Of a DNA stretch of 64,000 nucleotides, positions 37,122 to 46,602 are shown piece after piece. The translations under genes and the position numbers were made by a program. The stretch spans positions 26,253 to 90,252 of the forward strand of contig NZ_PKUB01000006.1 in the NCBI RefSeq assembly GCF_002868845.1, given 5' to 3'. Position 1 is the first letter of the stretch. Every line of letters starts with the position of its first letter. Under the pieces are notes generated by a model. That model did not search any database and had not been told where the DNA came from. It saw only the letters and a program-made list of their open reading frames with translations. This DNA comes from Desulfuromonas sp. (GTDB lineage: Bacteria; Desulfobacterota; Desulfuromonadia; Desulfuromonadales; BM501).

Positions 37122-37997
37122 ATGTTCGAGGCCGTGTCCAGTCCCTACCTGGTTCCCTTCGACGGCGCCTTTCGGATCAAAAAGGCTCCCACCGCGCCGC
37201 CGCCCAAGGCTCCGGGCAAAAAAGCCTGCAAGGAAGGCCTGCAGGACCTCGTTGATCAACTGGACGAACTGCAGCGCCTCCTCTACGCCCACGACAACCA
37301 CGCCCTGCTCCTCGTCTTCCAGGCCATGGACGCCGCCGGCAAGGACAGCACCATCCGCGCGGTGATGAGCGGGGTCAACCCGGCCGGGTGCCAGGTCTTC
37401 TCCTTCAAGCAGCCCTCGACGGAGGAACTGGACCACGACTTTCTCTGGCGAACGGTTCGCTGCCTGCCCGAAAGGGGCCGCATCGGCATCTTCAACCGCA
37501 GTTATTACGAAGAGGTGCTGGTCGTCCGCGTCCACCCCGAGTACCTCGGGGCCCAGAAGCTGCCCGACCGGAACCCCACCGAGACCTTCTGGCAGGAGCG
37601 CTGCGCCTCGATCGGCGACCACGAACGACACCTGGCCCTCAACGGCACGGTGGTGGTCAAGTTCTGGCTCAACGTCTCGGAAGAAGAGCAGCGACGACGC
37701 TTCCTCTCCCGCCTCGATGAACCCCACAAGCACTGGAAGTTCGCCCCCGCCGACGTGGAGGAGCGCCGTCACTGGAAGGCCTACATGGATGCGTATGAGG
37801 CTGTCCTCAACGCCACATCCCGTCCCTGGGCCCCCTGGTACGCCATTCCCGCCGACGACAAGCCCTTTATGCGCCTGTGCGTCGCCGAGATCGTGGTGCA
37901 AACCCTCAAGAGTCTGGGCCTCGCCTACCCGAAGATCGGCAAGAGGCAAAGGGACCGCTTCGAGACGATGCGCCTGGAGCTGGAGAAGGAGGGGTAG
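37122..37997 (+). CDS. ppk2: Polyphosphate kinase 2 family protein
   Basis: 291-residue cytoplasmic enzyme that phosphorylates nucleoside mono- or diphosphates from polyphosphate. Walker A-like MDAAGKDSTIRAVMSGVNP comes near residue 68, the lid region contains FSFKQPS and FLWRTVRCLPERG, and Walker B is IGIFNRSYYEEVLVVRVHPE. Length suggests a class I or III single-domain PPK2. It starts 60 bp after the DUF748 gene. The substrate class (AMP or ADP) cannot be read from here. Confidence 0.92.
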   Translation: MFEAVSSPYLVPFDGAFRIKKAPTAPPPKAPGKKACKEGLQDLVDQLDELQRLLYAHDNHALLLVFQAMDAAGKDSTIRAVMSGVNPAGCQVFSFKQPSTEELDHDFLWRTVRCLPERGRIGIFNRSYYEEVLVVRVHPEYLGAQKLPDRNPTETFWQERCASIGDHERHLALNGTVVVKFWLNVSEEEQRRRFLSRLDEPHKHWKFAPADVEERRHWKAYMDAYEAVLNATSRPWAPWYAIPADDKPFMRLCVAEIVVQTLKSLGLAYPKIGKRQRDRFETMRLELEKEG

Positions 37998-38110
37998 GAA
38001 GGAGCGTCTTCATAGCGCCGTGCCTGTCCGAGCGGGGCCGCTGGCTTTATCGAAGCCCCCTCCCGTCCTTCGCCCCAGCCCAATGGCCCTTCAACGCGCG
38101 CGGAATATCC

Positions 38111-39295
38111 ATGAGCACCCCGGCGACCATCCTCACATCAATCGGCCTCATCCTGCTCCTCGGCCTGGCCACCGACGCCCTGGGCAGGTTCAGCCGCCTG
38201 CCGCGGGTCACCCTGCTTCTCGTCCTCGGCTTTATCATCGGCCCGGGCGGCTTCGACGTGATCCCCGGCATGGGACAGGTCTGGTTCCCGGTCGTGACCG
38301 ACATGGCCCTGGTCATGGTCGGATTCCTCCTCGGGGGTCAACTGACCATGCCCTCCCTGAGAGAGCACGGCCGGGAGGTCATGTGGCTCTCGGTGGCCGC
38401 CCTCGTAGGGACCTCCGTGTTCATGTCCCTCGGCATGCTTCTGGCGGGGGTCCCGATGGAGATCGCCCTGCTGCTGGCCGGAATCGCCACCGCAACCGCC
38501 CCGGCAGCGACAGCCGACGTGGTCCGCGAGACCCGGGCCGACGGCCCCTTCACCCGGGTGCTCCTCGGCATCGTCGCCATCGACGACGCCTGGGGACTCA
38601 TCCTCTTCAGCCTCATGCTGGCCGCGGCCGGACTTGTCACCGGGCAGGGCGATGTCTTTTCGGCCCTGGGGAGCGGGGCCCTCGATGTCGGCGGCGCTTT
38701 GCTTCTCGGACTGGCCCTGGGCATCCCGAGCGCCTACCTCTCGGGACGCATCCGGCCGGGGGAGCCGACCCTGCTGGAGGCGCTTGGAGCGGTCCTGCTC
38801 TGCGGCGGGCTGGCCCTGTGGCTGGAGGTCTCCTACCTCCTTGCCGCCCTGGTTTTCGGCGCCACCGTCGCCAACCTGGCGCGGCATCACGAGCGCCCCT
38901 TTCACGCCATCGAGGGAATCGAGCAGCCCTTCCTGGTCCTCTTCTTCATCCTCGCCGGCGCCTCCTTCCACCTGGAAAGTCTCCGGGGAATCGGCTCCAT
39001 CGGCGTCCTCTATATCGGGCTGCGCATCCTCGGCCGCTTCGCCGGCACCCGCGTGGGAGGACGACTGGGAAGGCTTCCGGGAGCCCAACGCCGCTGGATG
39101 GGGCTGGCCCTGATGCCCCAGGCCGGGGTCGCTCTCGGCATGGCCCTCGTGGCCGCGGAACGCTACCCGGAGATCGGCCACACCATCCTGCCGGTCGTCA
39201 TCGGGACCACGGTCTTTTTCGAACTGTTCGGCCCGGTCTGCACCCGGGTCGCCCTCTGCAAGGTCGGCGAGGCCGGCCGGACCCCGTCGCCCTGA
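38111..39295 (+). CDS. Cation:proton antiporter (CPA2 family)
   Basis: 394-residue integral membrane protein with about 12 helices. Motifs: FSRLPRVTLLLVLGFIIGPG, GFLLGGQLTMPSL, GIATATAPAATADVVRE and IDDAWGLILFSLML; the latter holds the Asp-Asp of the ion-binding site. Probably a Na+/H+ or K+/H+ antiporter, with no regulatory C-terminal domain. I chose the ATG at 38111, where the family match begins; the longer frame upstream is unlikely. It is about 113 bp after ppk2. Confidence 0.88.
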   Translation: MSTPATILTSIGLILLLGLATDALGRFSRLPRVTLLLVLGFIIGPGGFDVIPGMGQVWFPVVTDMALVMVGFLLGGQLTMPSLREHGREVMWLSVAALVGTSVFMSLGMLLAGVPMEIALLLAGIATATAPAATADVVRETRADGPFTRVLLGIVAIDDAWGLILFSLMLAAAGLVTGQGDVFSALGSGALDVGGALLLGLALGIPSAYLSGRIRPGEPTLLEALGAVLLCGGLALWLEVSYLLAALVFGATVANLARHHERPFHAIEGIEQPFLVLFFILAGASFHLESLRGIGSIGVLYIGLRILGRFAGTRVGGRLGRLPGAQRRWMGLALMPQAGVALGMALVAAERYPEIGHTILPVVIGTTVFFELFGPVCTRVALCKVGEAGRTPSP

Positions 39296-39478
39296 AGTTC
39301 GACCGACAGGCGCTATGCCGCCCTGGGGTCCGGAACATCCTGACCGCCTCGATCCGCGAGGCCTTCCGGCAGGGGGGAGCGGGGGAAACATTTTTGCGCC
39401 AAAGGCCGGGGTGCAAAACCCTCATTTTGCTGTTATCCTTCAATAAAACACCCTGAATACTGACCCAAGGAGGGACCC

Positions 39479-39895
39479 ATGACGGCCGACAATGAAACAC
39501 CCGAGACTCCAGAAGCCCCCGAACAACAGGACACGACCGGAACGGAAGAGGCCCCCGCGGCCGAAGAGAGCGTCTCGGAAGAGCGCATGGAAGGCGGGGA
39601 GGATGGATTGCCGACACGCATGAAAATCTTGTTGCGCCTGCTCTACACGGTGCTCTTTCTGGTGGTCTTCGAAATCCTGCGACTCGTGGTGCAGATCGTG
39701 GTCGTGGTCCAGTACGTCATCCTCTTCATTACCCGCAAGCCGAGCGAACCGCTCCGGGGGTTCGGCAACAAGGTGGCGGCCTACACCTACCGCCTGCTGC
39801 GCTACATCACACTGAGCGAGAGCGTCCCTCCCTACCCCCTTTCCGCCTTCCCGACCGAGCCCGACCCCCTCGAGGAGGAAGCCCGCTTCGAGTAA
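39479..39895 (+). CDS. DUF4389 membrane protein
   Basis: 138 residues. Residues 1-45 are acidic and low-complexity (TPETPEAPEQQDTTGTEEAP). One hydrophobic stretch (LLYTVLFLVVFEILRLVVQIV) is followed by QYVILFITRKPSEPLRGFGN and AAYTYRLLRYITLSE, the DUF4389 pattern. AAGGAGGG precedes the ATG. Function unknown. It stands alone. Confidence 0.75.
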   Translation: MTADNETPETPEAPEQQDTTGTEEAPAAEESVSEERMEGGEDGLPTRMKILLRLLYTVLFLVVFEILRLVVQIVVVVQYVILFITRKPSEPLRGFGNKVAAYTYRLLRYITLSESVPPYPLSAFPTEPDPLEEEARFE

Positions 39896-39918
39896 GGTCG
39901 TCACCGATTGCGAAACCA

Positions 39919-39946
39919 GGAAGGCCGCCTCAAGGGGTGGCCTTCC
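39919..39946 (+). terminator. Hairpin after the DUF4389 gene
   Basis: GGAAGGCC pairs with GGCCTTCC; the 12 nt between contain CC/GG that can extend the stem. A pyrimidine run (CCCCCTTCC) follows instead of T-rich DNA. It lies 24 bp past the stop. Confidence 0.5.
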
Positions 39947-40065
39947 CCCCCTTCCTTGGGGCCGCCGAACCGCATCTACCCCCGTTTGACCGGCGCCGGC
40001 ACCCACCCTGAGGCCAATCGTGCTATAAACATCCTGAAAGACGTCCCCCGTTTCCCGGAGACTCC

Positions 40066-40554
40066 GTGAACCATCTGCTCGCCGTCGACATGGGCCTGCG
40101 CACCGGACTCGCCCTTTACGGCCGCGACGGCCGCCTGATCTGGTACCGTTCCCAGAATTTCGGCAGCGCTCCGCGCCTGCGCCGCGCCGTCCCGGGGATT
40201 CTCCGCGACATCCCTGCGCTGACCTGCCTCGTCGTGGAGGGGAGCGGTCCCCTGGCGGAGATCTGGAAGAAGGAAGCGCAACGCTTCGGGATCAGGACCC
40301 TGCAACTCGGCGCCGAGGCCTGGCGAAAAGTCTTCCTCCTGCCCCGGGAGCAGCGCACGGGGGCCGAGGCCAAGCGCCATGCCGACGAAGCGGCCCGCCA
40401 GGTCATCGCCTGGTCCGGGGCCCCGCGCCCCACCTCCCTGCGCCACGACGCGGCCGAAGCGGTTCTCGTCGGCCTGTGGGGCGTCCTGAAGCTAGGCTGG
40501 CTGGAGGAGCCGCCCGACGCCCTGCGCAGCGGGCGGGGCCAAATTAATCTTTGA
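40066..40554 (+). CDS. RuvC-like RNase H-fold protein
   Basis: 162 residues, GTG start. The fold signature LAVDMGLRTGLALY resembles the first strand of RuvC/YqgF resolvases. Candidate acidic residues are D8, E58 (LVVEGSG) and D128/E131 (RHDAAEAVLVGLWG), matching the D-E-D/H-D pattern of RuvC. It lacks obvious YqgF or RuvC sequence identity, so I call it an orphan RNase H-fold nuclease-like protein. It lies 55 bp before larB on the same strand. Function unknown. Confidence 0.65.
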   Translation: MNHLLAVDMGLRTGLALYGRDGRLIWYRSQNFGSAPRLRRAVPGILRDIPALTCLVVEGSGPLAEIWKKEAQRFGIRTLQLGAEAWRKVFLLPREQRTGAEAKRHADEAARQVIAWSGAPRPTSLRHDAAEAVLVGLWGVLKLGWLEEPPDALRSGRGQINL

Positions 40555-40609
40555 AAATACCCCGATAATTGATACTCTCTAAAACTCTTTCCTCTTCCCC
40601 TGGGACTCC

Positions 40610-41368
40610 ATGGATCCGACCGAGCTGAAAAAACTGCTTTCCGCCCTCCGCGAGGGTCAGCTCTCCGTGGAGGAGGGTGTGGAGAGGCTGCGCACCCTGC
40701 CCTTCGAGGACGTCGGGGTGGCCCTCATCGACCACCACCGCGAACTGCGCCAGGGGATTCCCGAAGTGATCCTGGGCCAGGGAAAAACCCTCGGGCAGAT
40801 TCTGACCATCGTGACCAAAATGGCCGAGCAGGGCAGCAACATCCTGATCACCCGCCTCGACCGCGAGAAGGGCGATGCCCTTCTCGCGCGGTTCCCGGCA
40901 GGGGAGTACCACCCCGAGGCGCGCGCCTTCGCCCTGGCGCAGAAGCCGGTGAAGGTCCGCGGCAAGGGCAAGGTGGTCGTGGTCTGCGCCGGCACCTCGG
41001 ACCTGCCGGTGGCCCGCGAGGCGGCGGTCACAGCAAAGATACTCGGAAACGATGTGGAGGAGATCGTGGACGTCGGCGTGGCCGGCATCCACCGACTGCT
41101 GGCCCGGGCCGAGCGACTGCGGGAGGCCGCGGTGGTCATCGTCGTCGCAGGGATGGAAGGGGCCCTGCCCTCGGTGGTCGGGGGGATGGTGGCCGTGCCG
41201 GTCATCGCCGTGCCCACCTCGGTAGGCTACGGCGCCGCCTTCGGCGGGGTGGCGGCCCTGCTCGGGATGCTCAACTCCTGCGCCAGCGGAGTCACCGTGG
41301 TCAACATCGACAACGGCTTCGGCGCCGCCTTCGCCGCCACCCGCATCAACCGCCTGGGGGAGCGATGA
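40610..41368 (+). CDS. larB: Nickel pincer cofactor biosynthesis protein LarB
   Basis: 252-residue NaAD carboxylase/hydrolase that starts synthesis of the nickel-pincer nucleotide cofactor. The C-terminal part resembles PurE (VVCAGTSDLPVAREAAVTAK, GVAGIHRL, VVAGMEGALPSVVGGMV, VPTSVGYGAAFGG). The N-terminal part contains the LarB-specific FEDVGVALIDHHRELRQGIPE. It overlaps larC by 4 bp (ATGA), so they are coupled. Length and motifs are normal. The third cofactor gene larE is not in this window. Confidence 0.93.
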   Translation: MDPTELKKLLSALREGQLSVEEGVERLRTLPFEDVGVALIDHHRELRQGIPEVILGQGKTLGQILTIVTKMAEQGSNILITRLDREKGDALLARFPAGEYHPEARAFALAQKPVKVRGKGKVVVVCAGTSDLPVAREAAVTAKILGNDVEEIVDVGVAGIHRLLARAERLREAAVVIVVAGMEGALPSVVGGMVAVPVIAVPTSVGYGAAFGGVAALLGMLNSCASGVTVVNIDNGFGAAFAATRINRLGER

Positions 41369-42546
41369 ACCTCCTCTACCTCGACACCTTCTCCGGCATC
41401 TCCGGGGACATGGTCCTCGGCCTGCTGGTCGATCTCGGAGCGGACCTCTCCGCCATCGAGGCACAGCTGCGGAAGCTGCCGGTCTCCGGCTACCGCATCG
41501 ACTGCCGGCGCGAGCTGCGCACCGGCATCACGGGAAGCCGGGTAGAGGTCCTCTGCGAGGAGCAGGAGCACCACCGCACCTGGGCGGACATCGACGCCAT
41601 GCTCGCCGGCAGCGCCCTGGCCCCCCCCGAAAGGGAGCTGGCCCGGCGCATCTTCCGCCGCATCGGCGAGGCCGAGGCAAAAGTTCACGGCGTCCCCCTG
41701 GAACGGGTGCACTTCCACGAGGTGGGGGCGCTCGACTCCATCGTCGACGTGGTAGGAGCGGCCGTCGGCCTGTACCTGCTCGGCGCGCCGAAGGTGGTCT
41801 GTTCTCCCCTGCCCCTCTCCCGGGGCCGGGTGCGCACCGCCCACGGAGAGTTCCCCCTGCCCGCCCCGGCAACGGTGGAGATCCTGCGGGGCTGCCCGGT
41901 CGTGGACGGGGATTCGAATTTCGAGCTTGTCACCCCCACGGGCGCGGCCATCGCCGCCGAGTTCGCCTCCTTCGGACCGATCCCCGCGATGACCGTCGAG
42001 CGTGTCGGCTACGGGGTCGGCGGCCGCCACCTGGAGGACCGCCCCAACCTGCTGAGGGGCATACTCGCCGCGGAGACGGACTGGCCGGAAGCGGAACGAG
42101 ACCGGGTGGCGGTTCTGGAGAGCCACCTCGACGACGCCAACCCCGAATGGCTCGGCGACCTCCTGGAGCGCCTGCTGGGCGCCGGGGCCCTCGATGCCGG
42201 CTTCACGGCCCTGCAGATGAAGAAAAACCGGCCCGGGGTGAAGGTCACGGTGGTCGCCCCGCCGGAAAAGGCCGCCCGCCTTTCCCGGCTGCTGCTGAGG
42301 GAAAGCAGCGCCAGCGGAGTGCGTGTCCACGAGAGCGCAAGGTTCAAGCTCGGACGCAAGGCGGCGACGGTCGCCACCGCCCTGGGTCAGGCGTCGGTCA
42401 AGCTCCTCTACGACGGGGAAGAACTGTTGCGCATCACCCCCGAGTACGAGGACTGCCGCCGTCTCGCCGAGGGGAGCGGCCGCCCCCTGCCGGAGGTCTA
42501 CCGCCTGGTGGAGCGGGCGGCGCAGGACCTCTTTCAAAACGGCTGA
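41365..42546 (+). CDS. larC: Nickel pincer cofactor biosynthesis protein LarC
   Basis: 393-residue nickel insertase: inserts Ni2+ into the pincer mononucleotide in a CTP-dependent reaction. Motifs: LYLDTFSGISGDMVLG at the start, HFHEVGALDSIVDVVGA and LVTPTGAAIAAEF. In some relatives larC is split or frameshifted into LarC1/LarC2; here it is one continuous frame. Overlaps larB by 4 bp. The lactate racemase or other apo-enzyme (LarA-like) is not next to it. Confidence 0.94.
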   Translation: MNLLYLDTFSGISGDMVLGLLVDLGADLSAIEAQLRKLPVSGYRIDCRRELRTGITGSRVEVLCEEQEHHRTWADIDAMLAGSALAPPERELARRIFRRIGEAEAKVHGVPLERVHFHEVGALDSIVDVVGAAVGLYLLGAPKVVCSPLPLSRGRVRTAHGEFPLPAPATVEILRGCPVVDGDSNFELVTPTGAAIAAEFASFGPIPAMTVERVGYGVGGRHLEDRPNLLRGILAAETDWPEAERDRVAVLESHLDDANPEWLGDLLERLLGAGALDAGFTALQMKKNRPGVKVTVVAPPEKAARLSRLLLRESSASGVRVHESARFKLGRKAATVATALGQASVKLLYDGEELLRITPEYEDCRRLAEGSGRPLPEVYRLVERAAQDLFQNG

Positions 42547-42623
42547 CGCGCATCCGGTAGTGGCTGCCTGACGAGGCATGAAAAGCCTTTCCCCTTCACC
42601 TTTTTCCGGTTACGGACTTGCAT

Positions 42624-43076
42624 ATGCGCCGCTTCGCCCTTTTTCTGTCCAGCAACGCCGGGCTCGGCTACTTCCCCAAAGCCCCGGGAACCGTCGGCAC
42701 CCTCGCGGGGATTCCCGCCTTCTACCTGCTGGCCGCCTTTCCCGCCCCCCTCTATGCCCTGACCTGGATCGCCCTGCTGTTCCTGGCCGTCTGGGCCGCA
42801 GGCGAGGCGGGAAGAGCCTACGGTGTGGTGGACGACGGGCGCATCGTCATCGACGAGTTGGTGGGATACCTGGCGACGGTGGCCTTCCTCCCCTTCTCCT
42901 GGCCGGCGGCCCTGCTCGGGTTCGCTTTTTTCCGCTTTTTCGACATCACCAAGATCCCCCCGGCTGCCTGGTTCGACCGAAACCTCAAGAACGGCTTCGG
43001 GGTGGTCCTCGACGACGTGGTGGCCGGGGTTTACGGGGCCGTCGCCCTGCGGCTGTGCCTGGCCTTCTTGAACTGA
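42624..43076 (+). CDS. pgpA: Phosphatidylglycerophosphatase A
   Basis: 150-residue membrane phosphatase converting phosphatidylglycerophosphate to phosphatidylglycerol. Motifs: GLGYFPKAPGTVGTLAGIPA near the N terminus, DDGRIVIDELVGYL in the middle, FDITKIPPAAWFDRNLKNGF, and VLDDVVAGVYG at the end; these carry the conserved acidic residues. The ATG at 42624 is chosen where the family match begins. It is 43 bp before cinA. Confidence 0.93.
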   Translation: MRRFALFLSSNAGLGYFPKAPGTVGTLAGIPAFYLLAAFPAPLYALTWIALLFLAVWAAGEAGRAYGVVDDGRIVIDELVGYLATVAFLPFSWPAALLGFAFFRFFDITKIPPAAWFDRNLKNGFGVVLDDVVAGVYGAVALRLCLAFLN

Positions 43077-43119
43077 CCCTCGGCGCCCCTGCGACCGAGG
43101 CTTATCCGGAGTTCTGATC

Positions 43120-44373
43120 GTGGATGTCAAAATCGCCGTCCTCGCCATCGGGGACGAACTGCTCAGCGGTGAGATGGACGACACCAACACCGCCCGCATC
43201 GCCCGGCTCCTCGGAGCCCGAGGTCTGGCCCTGCGCGAATCGCGCACCGTGGGGGACGCCGAGGAAGACATCGCCGAAGCCATGCGACACCTTGCGGAGC
43301 GGCACCAGGCGGTGATCGTCACCGGCGGACTCGGCCCCACCGCCGACGACCTGACCGCCCGGGCCGCGGCGCGCGCCTTCGGCCGACGCCTGGCCCTGCA
43401 CGACGAAGCGCTGCGCCAGATCCGCGAGCACTTCCGGCGCAAAGGACGCCCCATGCACCCCGGCAACGAAAAACAGGCCCTGCTGCCGCAGAAGGTGGCG
43501 GCCCTGGTCAACACCCGGGGAACCGCACCCGGTTTCGTGCTCCGTCACGGAGCGACGGACCTCTTCTTCCTTCCCGGCGTCCCTTCGGAAATGACCGTCA
43601 TGCTGGAGGCCTCGGTCCTGCCCCGCCTGCAGGCTCGCAGCGGAGAAGCCTTCCCCAGGGAGGAGCGAATCCTCCAGGTCTTCGGCATCTCCGAACCGAA
43701 GACCGAGGAACTGCTGACAGGGGCCGACCTGCCCGAGGGGGTCAGCATCGCCTTCGGGGTCGAATTCCCCCTCGTCCTGGTCAAGCTTCGGGCGGGTGGG
43801 CAGAAGGCCCTCAGCCTGCTGGACCGGGCCGAACTGGAGGCCCGCCAGGCCCTGGGAGACCATGTGGTGGGACCTGGCGGCGAAAGCCTGGCGAAGACCG
43901 TCGCCCGCCTCTTTACCGCCCGCAGCCTGACCCTGGCTCTGGCCGAATCGTGCACCGGCGGCCTGGTCGCCAAGCTCCTCACCGACATCCCCGGGGCTTC
44001 GACCTTTCTGGAACGGGGTGCTGTCACCTACGCCAACAGCGCCAAACGTGACTGGCTCCAGGTCCCCGAGACCGTCCTCCTCCAACCGGGAGCGGTCAGC
44101 GAGGCCTGTGCCCTGGCCATGGCCCGCGGCATCCGAGAAGCCGCCGGCACCGACCTGGGTCTGGCCATCACCGGCATCGCCGGTCCCGGCGGAGGCATGC
44201 CGCAGAAACCGGTAGGCACCGTTTTCATCGCCCTGAGTACGGCCCGGGGCGAACAGGCGCGGAGGCATCATTTCGCCGGGAACCGGGAGCAGGTGCGCAT
44301 CCTGGCAGCCTACACCGCTCTCGACTGGCTGCGCCGCCACCTCGGGGCCCTGCCGGCCGAGCCGAACCCGTAG
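43120..44373 (+). CDS. cinA: CinA family protein (NMN amidohydrolase domain)
   Basis: 417 residues with a GTG start. The N-terminal half is MoaB-like (IGDELLSGEMDDTNTARIAR, VTGGLGPTADDLT), often an ADP-ribose pyrophosphatase domain. The C-terminal half is PncC-type nicotinamide mononucleotide deamidase (LAESCTGGLVAKLLTDIPGA, GIAGPGGGMPQKPVGTVFIA). Bifunctional CinA salvages NMN and is often linked to recA, as here (2.9 kb downstream). Length is normal; ends in TAG. Confidence 0.94.
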   Translation: MDVKIAVLAIGDELLSGEMDDTNTARIARLLGARGLALRESRTVGDAEEDIAEAMRHLAERHQAVIVTGGLGPTADDLTARAAARAFGRRLALHDEALRQIREHFRRKGRPMHPGNEKQALLPQKVAALVNTRGTAPGFVLRHGATDLFFLPGVPSEMTVMLEASVLPRLQARSGEAFPREERILQVFGISEPKTEELLTGADLPEGVSIAFGVEFPLVLVKLRAGGQKALSLLDRAELEARQALGDHVVGPGGESLAKTVARLFTARSLTLALAESCTGGLVAKLLTDIPGASTFLERGAVTYANSAKRDWLQVPETVLLQPGAVSEACALAMARGIREAAGTDLGLAITGIAGPGGGMPQKPVGTVFIALSTARGEQARRHHFAGNREQVRILAAYTALDWLRRHLGALPAEPNP

Positions 44374-44460
44374 CGCCCGGCGCGAAAGCTGCCCCGGAAG
44401 GATCGAGTTCGCCCCAGCAACGTTCCCGGAGAACCTCGCCGCCGGGAGATAAGGTCGTCG

Positions 44461-46602
44461 ATGGATTGGAACCGATCAAGCAATCGCATCACGAACATGG
44501 CGATCCTCGCCGGACTGGGCCTGGCCCTCGTCCTGCTCTTCCTGGCCGCTCTCTACGTTCGCCTGCAGGGGCAAGCCCCCCTCCCCGTCCCTCTCGGTTC
44601 TTTCGTTCAGCCCGCTCTCCTGCTCGTCCTCCTCTTCGCGGGGGTCCTGGCGGTCTGTTCCCTGCGCCTGCTGCGCGCGGGGCACCGCCTGGCCGCCGAC
44701 AAGGACGGCCTGCTGGGAGAGGTCACCCGCCTGCGCGTTGCCCACGCCCGATCCGCACGGCGCTGCCAGCAACTTCTGGACAACGCCGGCGACGCCATCT
44801 TCTTTATCGACCCCCAGAGCGGGTCCCTGGATGAAATGAACCGGCAGGCCGAGCAATTGCTCGGTTACGCTGCCGAGGAAATCCGGAACCTGTCACTCTC
44901 AGCCCTCTTCCCCGGCCGCCAGAAACGCCGCTACCTGGCCCTGGTGAACAAGGTTCTCGAAGAGGGCTACGGCCAGGCGGGGGACCTCTCTTTCCGGCGC
45001 AAGGACGGCCAGGTTTTCATCGGCGCAGTGCACGCCCGCCTTGGGGACCTGGGCGACGCCAAGGTGGTCCACGCGGTCCTGCGGGACGTGACCGCGATAA
45101 AACGCACCGAGCAGGAACTGCGCAAAAGGAACCGCGACCTCACCCTGCTCAACCAGATCGCTCACAGCGCCACGGCCGACCGGAGCCTCAAGGGGATGCT
45201 CCAGCTAATCCTCGACGAGACGACGGCCAATTTCGAGGCCACCGGCGGGGGCATCTTCCTGTTGCGCCACGAAGGCAACGAACTGGAACTGGCAGTACAT
45301 ACGGGCATCGAGCCCGAGGTCCTTCAGGACCTGCACCAAGCCGTTCCGGGGGAGGGTTTGGTCGGCCGTGTGGTCACCACGGGCCGGCCCCGCTCCTCCA
45401 CCGATCTGCGCAAAGACAGCCGGGTCCGCTCCACGGTCGCCTGCGCCGCGGGATGGAGGGGGTTCCAGGCCGTCCCCCTGAAGGCCAAGGAGAAACCCGT
45501 GGGGGCCCTGTTCCTCTTTACCCGCTCCAAGCGCCTCTTCGTCCGCGAGGACGTCCGCCTCCTGCTGGCCATCGGCAACCAGGTGGGCACCGCCATCGAG
45601 GGCGCTCAACTGTTCGACGCCCTCCAGTGGCAGTTCCGCCTCACCCAGGCCAGCAACCGGGAGCTGGAACAGTCGCGTCAGCAGATGAAGAAGAACCTGC
45701 AGGTGATGGAGGAGTCCAACCGGGCCCTGGCGCAGTTGGACCGGATGAAAACCAACTTCCTGTCCCTGGCCTCCCACGAACTGCGCACCCCCCTGACCCA
45801 GATCCTCTCCGGGACCCAGCTGCTCCAGGAGACCCTCACCCAGGACCTGGGCGACCAGGAACAGAGAGTGCTGGAGGCGATCTCCCAGGGAGGCAAACGC
45901 CTGGAAGGAATCATCCAGGACCTGCTCGAGGCGGCCCGCGTCGAGTCCCAGAGCCTCTACCTTGCATACGAGGCAATCACCCTGCCCGCCATCATCGATG
46001 AGATCCGCACCGAGTTCCGGCCGGCCCTCGAGCAGCGCAACATCACCTTCAGCCTGGGCGGTTTCCCGTCCCCCATGAAGCTCTTCGGGGATCCCCACCA
46101 TCTTAAAAAGACCTTTCGGCGCCTGCTCGAAAATGCCGTCAAGTTCACCCCCGAGGGAGGCCGTATCGAAATCGAGGCGGGCCTCAGAAGCCAGGCCGAA
46201 GTCTGGCGCAGAGAAGAACAACTGAGGTCCTTTTCCCACTCCTTCTTCAACAGCCCATCCTCCACTCGCTACCTGCAGGTGACGGTCCGCGACACCGGGG
46301 TCGGAATCGCCCCCGACGAGCGGCTCAGGGTCTTCGACAAGTTTTACGAGATCGGCGACATCAATCGCCACTCCTCCTCCCAGTCGCGGTTCGAGGGGAC
46401 CGGCGTCGGTCTGGGCCTGACCCTGGTAAAGGGGATGGTGGAGGCCCACGGAGGCATGGTCTGGGTCGACGGCCCCGGCGGCGGCCAGGCCGAGGACGGA
46501 AGCGCCTTTCACGTGCTGCTTCCCCTCGCCCCCGGGCCTCCGGCCGCAATGGCCGTGGAGACGCCCCCCGCCGGCAGCCCCCAGCCGGGAGCACGGGCAT
46601 GA
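44461..46602 (+). CDS. Membrane sensor histidine kinase (PAS-GAF-HisKA-HATPase)
   Basis: 713 residues. Two N-terminal hydrophobic helices (residues 12-32 and about 50-70) are followed by a PAS domain (about 95-220), a GAF domain (about 230-380; GGGIFLLRHEGNELELAVHT), HisKA with SHELRTPLTQ (His near residue 440) and the HATPase domain (N box LLENAVKF near 555, G1 DTGVGIA, G2 GTGVGLGLT). An insert rich in Ser/Arg separates the N and G1 boxes. No response regulator is adjacent, so it is an orphan kinase. It is followed by thpR with a 4 bp overlap. Confidence 0.92.
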   Translation: MDWNRSSNRITNMAILAGLGLALVLLFLAALYVRLQGQAPLPVPLGSFVQPALLLVLLFAGVLAVCSLRLLRAGHRLAADKDGLLGEVTRLRVAHARSARRCQQLLDNAGDAIFFIDPQSGSLDEMNRQAEQLLGYAAEEIRNLSLSALFPGRQKRRYLALVNKVLEEGYGQAGDLSFRRKDGQVFIGAVHARLGDLGDAKVVHAVLRDVTAIKRTEQELRKRNRDLTLLNQIAHSATADRSLKGMLQLILDETTANFEATGGGIFLLRHEGNELELAVHTGIEPEVLQDLHQAVPGEGLVGRVVTTGRPRSSTDLRKDSRVRSTVACAAGWRGFQAVPLKAKEKPVGALFLFTRSKRLFVREDVRLLLAIGNQVGTAIEGAQLFDALQWQFRLTQASNRELEQSRQQMKKNLQVMEESNRALAQLDRMKTNFLSLASHELRTPLTQILSGTQLLQETLTQDLGDQEQRVLEAISQGGKRLEGIIQDLLEAARVESQSLYLAYEAITLPAIIDEIRTEFRPALEQRNITFSLGGFPSPMKLFGDPHHLKKTFRRLLENAVKFTPEGGRIEIEAGLRSQAEVWRREEQLRSFSHSFFNSPSSTRYLQVTVRDTGVGIAPDERLRVFDKFYEIGDINRHSSSQSRFEGTGVGLGLTLVKGMVEAHGGMVWVDGPGGGQAEDGSAFHVLLPLAPGPPAAMAVETPPAGSPQPGARA

